From Opitutaceae bacterium (GTDB lineage: Bacteria; Verrucomicrobiota; Verrucomicrobiia; Opitutales; Opitutaceae), in contig JABTUS010000003.1 of NCBI GenBank assembly GCA_015075305.1, positions 186,001-250,000 on the forward strand: a stretch of DNA of 64,000 nt. The letters run 5' to 3'. Both the position numbers and the translations under genes were made by a program. Shown piece after piece: positions 59,922-64,000 of the stretch (position 1 is the first letter of the stretch; the number at the start of each line of letters is the position of its first letter). The notes beneath the pieces are model-generated. The model made no database searches. It was not told the origin of the DNA and was given only the letters and a program-made list of their open reading frames with translations.

Positions 59922-60830
59922 CTACAGATCGAGGATCGGGCCGAGCGGCACGATCCGTGTCGGATTGATGTCGTCGTGGGTCATGTAGTAGTGCCGCTTG
60001 ATGTGATCGAAATTCACGGTATCGGCGATCCCCGGGGTCGAATAGAGATCCTTGAGGTAGCGCTGCAGATGCGGATAATCGACAATGCGGCGCAGGTTGC
60101 ACTTGAAGTGCCCATGGTACACCGCATCGAAGCGCACGAGCGTGCAGAAGAGCCGCCAGTCCGTCTCAATGCAGCGATCGCCGAAAAGGAAGCGTCGGCC
60201 GGCGAGCCGGCGCTCGAGGGAGTCGAGGCAGTTGAACACGTCGCGCACCGCCGTCTCGTAGGCCGATTGCGCCGTGGCAAATCCCGCGCGGTAAACGCCA
60301 TTGTTGACCGCTTCGTAAATCGTGCCGCTGAGTTCAGCCTGCTCGCGTTCGAGATCCCTGGGAAAAAGATCGGGTGAAGCCGCGGCCTGGGGGAACTCAT
60401 CGTTGAACATGCGGCAGATGTCGTCCTCGGAGTTGTTGACGATGCGCCGGGTCTGCCGGTCCCAGAGCACAGGCACGGTCCATCGTCCCCGATAATCCGG
60501 CTCGCTGGCGAAATAGGCTTCCTTGAGCAGGGAGAAGCCATTGACCGGATCGCGGGAAAAGCCCGGGCCCTCGCGGAACGCCCAGCCTTCCTCCTCGGTG
60601 CGGATGGGGTCCAGGACCGAACAGCTCACGACGGTTTCAAGCCGCTTGAGGTTGCGCACGATCAGCGTCCGGCTGGCCCAGGGACAGGCCAGTGAAATGT
60701 AGAGATGGTAGCGATTCGCCACAGGCGAATACGGCGTTGATCCATCGCGGCGTATCCAATCGCGAAAGGCGTCCTCCTGGCGCTTGAAGGCGCCGCTCTC
60801 GCGATTGGCGCCTGAAGTGAAGGGTGTCAT
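59922..60830 (-). CDS. Glutathionyl-hydroquinone reductase (Omega/Xi-type glutathione S-transferase)
   Basis: 302 residues. The catalytic cysteine motif is CPWASRTLIVRNLKRLE (Cys about 49), characteristic of YqjG/PcpF enzymes that reduce glutathionyl-hydroquinones. The thioredoxin-like N-domain continues with VPVLWDRQTRRIVNNSEDDI and the helical C-domain contains FLFGDRCIETDWRLFCTLVR. Cytoplasmic. It has its own transcription direction shared with the neighbours but no tight operon spacing. Confidence 0.9.
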   Translation of the reverse strand: MTPFTSGANRESGAFKRQEDAFRDWIRRDGSTPYSPVANRYHLYISLACPWASRTLIVRNLKRLETVVSCSVLDPIRTEEEGWAFREGPGFSRDPVNGFSLLKEAYFASEPDYRGRWTVPVLWDRQTRRIVNNSEDDICRMFNDEFPQAAASPDLFPRDLEREQAELSGTIYEAVNNGVYRAGFATAQSAYETAVRDVFNCLDSLERRLAGRRFLFGDRCIETDWRLFCTLVRFDAVYHGHFKCNLRRIVDYPHLQRYLKDLYSTPGIADTVNFDHIKRHYYMTHDDINPTRIVPLGPILDL

Positions 60831-60863
60831 GAGTTGGATTGAATGGCTTGCCCGGGCTTCCGG

Positions 60864-61316
60864 CTATAATTTCGGCGTGGGGATGCCGAGAGCGTCGGCA
60901 AGATCGGTGAGGTGCTCCTGCTCCTGCATGATAATTTCGCGAAGCGCCTCGCTGAGCGCGAACTCCCCCATGGCCTCGGCCTGCCCGATGCGCTCGCGGT
61001 AGGCGAGGATGGTTTCGTGTTCGTTTTCGAGGTCGTACCGGAGCATGTCATCCGGCTTGTCCGAAATCTTCACCTTGCGCGGTTGGGTGACAGGGGTGCC
61101 GTTTAAGTAGTCGATCTGCTTCGCGATGATGAGAGCGTGGTTCAGCTCCTCGGCCGCGTGCAGCTTCAGTTCATTCGCGATGTGCTGGTACTTCGCACCT
61201 TTCATCGTCTGGCTGTAGACCGTGTAGGCGATGATCGCCTGAAACTCACGGGCAAGATCCTCGTTCAGTAAGCGCACCATTTCATGGCGGCTGATGGCGG
61301 TGGATTTCTTTTTCAT
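60864..61316 (-). CDS. Ferritin-like/bacterioferritin-type protein
   Basis: 150 residues from ATG 61316. A four-helix di-iron protein: LLNEDLAREFQAIIAYTVYS supplies the first Glu, HAAEELNHALIIAKQIDYL the E-x-x-H pair, NEHETILAYRERIGQAE the third helix and EIIMQEQEHLTDLADALGI the last E-x-x-H. Likely iron storage or DNA protection from oxidative stress. It lacks the haem-binding Met context of classical Bfr, so 'ferritin-like' is safer. Confidence 0.88.
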   Translation of the reverse strand: MKKKSTAISRHEMVRLLNEDLAREFQAIIAYTVYSQTMKGAKYQHIANELKLHAAEELNHALIIAKQIDYLNGTPVTQPRKVKISDKPDDMLRYDLENEHETILAYRERIGQAEAMGEFALSEALREIIMQEQEHLTDLADALGIPTPKL

Positions 61317-61435
61317 CACCACAACCTAGCACAGCACGGCCGATTTCTCACCTGCGTTCGAGGTGAAACATTCCACTGAAACTTGTGTATTTTCGACTGG
61401 CCGCGCGGCATTCCCCGCGCCGGGGCGCGCTGCGC

Positions 61436-61789
61436 TCAGTACTTTGCCGGGCGGGCCGGTCCGATAGGGCGACCCTGCGCGTCGACCTCGGTCTCGTAGG
61501 GGACGCGGATCGTGCGGCCGTCCGGCGTGGTCTCCGTCCGCCATTCGCGAATGATGCGGCGCTCTCCATTGAACGGCACCTTTGCCGCGGCGGAGGCGCT
61601 TTCTCCAGCTGCAACAACGGCGCCGGCAACATTGCCGACGACGGCGCCCGTGGCGGTGCCGATCGCCGTGCCCACGGCCGGGCCGGGCTGGCGGGCATTG
61701 GTGTCGCGTCCGTCGGTCGTGTAGCAACCGGAAATCGCGAGGGCGCCGAGTGAAACGATCAGTGAAAGGGAGAGGGAGGTCGCGGCCAT
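61436..61789 (-). CDS. Glycine-zipper lipoprotein
   Basis: 117 residues from ATG 61789. A lipobox (LGALAISGC, Cys about 22) marks an outer-membrane or inner-membrane lipoprotein. A Gly-zipper helix follows (GTAIGTATGAVVGNVAGAVV, about 39-58), then a soluble tail (RRIIREWRTETTPDGRTIRV). Small proteins of this kind (OsmB/SlyB-like) are tied to envelope stress. The start at 61789 gives the signal peptide; an upstream GTG adds 13 residues. Confidence 0.83.
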   Translation of the reverse strand: MAATSLSLSLIVSLGALAISGCYTTDGRDTNARQPGPAVGTAIGTATGAVVGNVAGAVVAAGESASAAAKVPFNGERRIIREWRTETTPDGRTIRVPYETEVDAQGRPIGPARPAKY

Positions 61790-61941
61790 GGCTTGGATGG
61801 TGGGTTTGTCACAAGTGCTGGACCGCACTTGGGTGAATTCGTGCCAAGAATGTCACGCTGATTGCGGACGTCAATGCAGCCGCCAGCGGTGATGCAGGTG
61901 AAATGCGTTCGGCGGAAGGAGGCGTCCGTCGCAGAATGCCG

Positions 61942-63846
61942 CTATTTGATTTCCAGATGCGTTGGACTCGCAGTAATTCCTTGTGTTTCGAGCACTGCAT
62001 TCTCCCGCTCCGCACGGAACTGGCTCGTATAGAGCTCGTGGTAGTGGCCCCGCTGCTTGAGGAGTTCGGCGTGCGTGCCGGACTCCTCGATGCGCCCGCT
62101 GGCGATTACGAGGATGCGTGAGGCGCTGCGAATCGTGCTGAGACGGTGGGCGATGACGAAACTTATCCGGCCGGCGAAGACGGTCTGGAGGCCGCGCTGG
62201 ATGAGCTGCTCGGTTTCGGTGTCGATCGAGGATGTCGCCTCATCCATCACAAAGATCCGCGGATCCGCCAGAAGCGCGCGGGCAAAGGAGAGCAGCTGGC
62301 GCTGGCCGGTGGAGAGGCGGTTGCCACCTTCGCCGACCTGCGAATCGTAGCCGTTGTCCAGCGCCTGGATGAAGTCGTGCGCATTGACCCGCCGGGCCAC
62401 CTCCTCGATCTCGGCGTCGGTCGCGTCGAGCCTGCCGTAGCGGATGTTCTCGCGGACCGTCCCCTTGAAGAGGTGCGGTGTCTGCAGGACGATGCCGAGT
62501 TGCGACTGCAGCCAGGACAGGGAGCGCTCGCGATAGTCGGTGCCGTCGATGAGGATCTGTCCGGTGGTGGGTTCGTAGAAGCGGCTCACCAGCGAGACGA
62601 TCGTGCTCTTGCCGCCGCCGGAAGGACCGACCAGCGCGATTGTTTCCCCCGCTTGAACGCGGAGGTTGAAGTCATGCAGGACCTGCGGGCCGGTGTCGTA
62701 GCGGAATCCAACATTCCGAAACTCAACCTCGCCGATGCGGTCGGGGTGTCCGTCGTGGGCGAGGGTATCGCCCGCGGCCGCGCCGCTCCGGGGGGATGCC
62801 GCATGGGCTGCCATGCGCGCCCTGACCTCGGGCGAGTCCCGGATTGCGGGCTCCGTGTCAAGCAGTCCGAGGACGCGCTCCCCGGCCGCCTGGGCACCCT
62901 GCATCTCCGTCAGCTTGTTCGCGAGCTGGTTTATCGGGAAGAAGAACTGCCCCGAGAAATTGATGAAGGCGACGAGCGTTCCGAGCGTCATTTCGTCGTC
63001 GATGACAAGGATGCCGCCGCGCCAGAGTGCCACACCCGCGCCGATGCTGCCGATGGTCAGGATCAGCGGATAGTAGAACGCGCTCTGCCTCGCATTGGTC
63101 ACGGCCGCCAGAAACATCTGGGTCGAGATTCCCTGGAACTCGCGCAGGTTTTCCTTCTCGCGCACGAGGGTCCGGGTCGTGCGCACGCCCTGGATGGCCT
63201 CGTTGAAGGAGGCTGTGATCTGCGAGTTGTATTTCCGAATTTCCCGCGCGCTGAGCAGGATCCGCTTCTGGAACACCTTGCTGACGATCGCGAGGGGCGG
63301 GACGACGGCGACAACGATCAGGCCGAGCCGCCAGTTCATCACCAGCAGGCTGAGCGCGATCATGAAGACATAACTCACGCCCCAGACGATATCGAGAAAG
63401 CCCCAGGCAACGACGCGGGAGAGGCGGTCGCAGTCGCTCGTCAGCCGCGTGATCAGCCAGCCGACCGGCCGCGTGTCGTAGAAGGCGAACTCGAGTTGCT
63501 GGAGGCGGTCGAAGGCTGCGCCGCGGATGTCGTGGCCGAGGTGATTCGCGATCGCTCCGGCGCAGTCGATGAACACCCAGACCGCGACACAGAAGACCAG
63601 GACGACACCGGCGTAGGCGAGCATCCAGGGGGTCAGTCGCGCCGAGGCGCCACCCGCCATTGCGGCGTCGATTGTCCAGCGCGTGATCTGGGCGAAGGCG
63701 GCGTCGCAGACCGCTATGGCGACGGCGCAGAGGAAGAGCGGCACGAGAAACCGCTTGAGACCCAGGGCGCGCTGGAAGAGTTTCCACCACAACCGGGCGT
63801 CGAGCCTGGCCTTGAATTCATCTTCCTGATGAAATGCGGATGACAT
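61942..63846 (-). CDS. ABC exporter with fused membrane and ATPase domains
   Basis: 634 residues. The membrane domain with six helices is residues about 30-335. The ATPase (about 385-620) has Walker A ALVGPSGGGKSTIVSLVSRF, a Q-loop region QLGIVLQTPHLFKGTVREN, signature LSTGQRQLLSFARALLADPR and Walker B IFVMDEATSSIDTETEQ. This is an MsbA/lipid- or drug-type half exporter. The preceding gene at the window edge is a second half exporter, so the pair probably forms a heterodimer. Confidence 0.93.
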   Translation of the reverse strand: MSSAFHQEDEFKARLDARLWWKLFQRALGLKRFLVPLFLCAVAIAVCDAAFAQITRWTIDAAMAGGASARLTPWMLAYAGVVLVFCVAVWVFIDCAGAIANHLGHDIRGAAFDRLQQLEFAFYDTRPVGWLITRLTSDCDRLSRVVAWGFLDIVWGVSYVFMIALSLLVMNWRLGLIVVAVVPPLAIVSKVFQKRILLSAREIRKYNSQITASFNEAIQGVRTTRTLVREKENLREFQGISTQMFLAAVTNARQSAFYYPLILTIGSIGAGVALWRGGILVIDDEMTLGTLVAFINFSGQFFFPINQLANKLTEMQGAQAAGERVLGLLDTEPAIRDSPEVRARMAAHAASPRSGAAAGDTLAHDGHPDRIGEVEFRNVGFRYDTGPQVLHDFNLRVQAGETIALVGPSGGGKSTIVSLVSRFYEPTTGQILIDGTDYRERSLSWLQSQLGIVLQTPHLFKGTVRENIRYGRLDATDAEIEEVARRVNAHDFIQALDNGYDSQVGEGGNRLSTGQRQLLSFARALLADPRIFVMDEATSSIDTETEQLIQRGLQTVFAGRISFVIAHRLSTIRSASRILVIASGRIEESGTHAELLKQRGHYHELYTSQFRAERENAVLETQGITASPTHLEIK

Positions 63847-63863
63847 CGGTGGAATGCGGCTGG

Positions 63864-64000
63864 CTAGGTTTCGAGCAGCTCGCGCTGGAACTCGGCCTCC
63901 ACGGTCGACTGGATCCGCCAGAGACGGCGGTACAGGCCCTCCACGCTGGAGAGCTCCGCGTGGGCGCCCGTTTGAATGATCCGCCCCCTGTCCATCACGA
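63864..64000 (-). CDS. ABC exporter ATP-binding subunit, C-terminal end only
   Basis: 44 codons are visible before the TAG at 63864-63866: VMDRGRIIQTGAHAELSSVE and LYRRLWRIQSTVEAEFQREL. The D-R-G-R-I-(x)3-G-x-H-x-E-L pattern is the end of an ABC ATPase after its H-loop. The stop is 17 bases before the next ABC gene start, which suits a heterodimeric exporter operon. The rest is beyond the right edge. Confidence 0.85.
   Translation of the reverse strand, partial: VMDRGRIIQTGAHAELSSVEGLYRRLWRIQSTVEAEFQRELLET

Noticed and set aside
62146-63843. 565-codon plus-strand frame opposite the ABC exporter
   Set aside because: The minus strand has complete Walker A, signature and Walker B motifs; the plus frame is a composition artefact.

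Overview
The window is a GC-rich bacterial chromosome segment from a motile diderm. It encodes a complete L/P-ring flagellum (FlgH, FlgI), an ABC-type O-polysaccharide exporter and an envelope-stress style lipoprotein/ABC region. Three things suggest a Verrucomicrobiota (Opitutaceae-like) host: large palindrome-rich intergenic repeats, pyrimidine-rich leaders that mostly lack Shine-Dalgarno motifs, and the gene content. This taxonomic call is an inference; no rRNA or marker gene is present. I saw no tRNA, rRNA, CRISPR array or intact transposase.

Layout. (1) 1-4140, minus strand: a chemotaxis/signalling operon cheR-cheB-sensor kinase-response regulator running off the left edge. The kinase lacks its phospho-acceptor histidine. 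(2) 4352-27840, plus strand: flgB-flgC-fliE-fliF-fliG-fliH-fliI-fliJ-motE/ylxF-fliK-flgD-flgE-fliL-fliM-fliN-orf-fliO-fliP-fliQ-fliR-flhB-flhA-flhF-orf-fliA. The order closely parallels the Bacillus subtilis fla/che operon; flgD is frameshifted and flhG is absent. Three intergenic gaps here are filled by copies of a 0.65-0.75 kb composite repeat. (3) 27935-30116: a decayed restriction/defence island (HTH remnant, chimeric DUF1016 nuclease, helicase remnant) flanked by near-perfect 25-bp direct repeats. (4) 30343-41926: motA-motB-orf, then flgF-flgG-flgA-flgH-flgI-flgJ-flgN-flgK-flgL-fliW-csrA-flagellin. (5) 42013-42422: a HicBA toxin-antitoxin pair. (6) 42465-52290, minus strand: a surface-glycan operon reading wzm-wzt-methyltransferase-GT-B-like protein-GT4-GT2-GT4-HAD protein, with two plus-strand GT2 genes further right. 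(7) 53439-57000: repeat-rich sequence with orphan genes and a DUF6883/DUF4926 pair. (8) 57033-64000, minus strand: GAF-GAF histidine kinase, haem-binding protein, glutathionyl-hydroquinone reductase type GST, ferritin-like protein, glycine-zipper lipoprotein, and two adjacent ABC exporter genes (the second partial).

Regulation. Four flagellar transcription units (flgB, flhB, flhF, flgF) each carry a -24/-12 sigma-54 promoter ending only a few bases before the start codon. fliA (sigma-28), and fliW/csrA beside flagellin, supply late and post-transcriptional control. No FlgM, FliD, FliS or sigma-54 activator is visible in the window.
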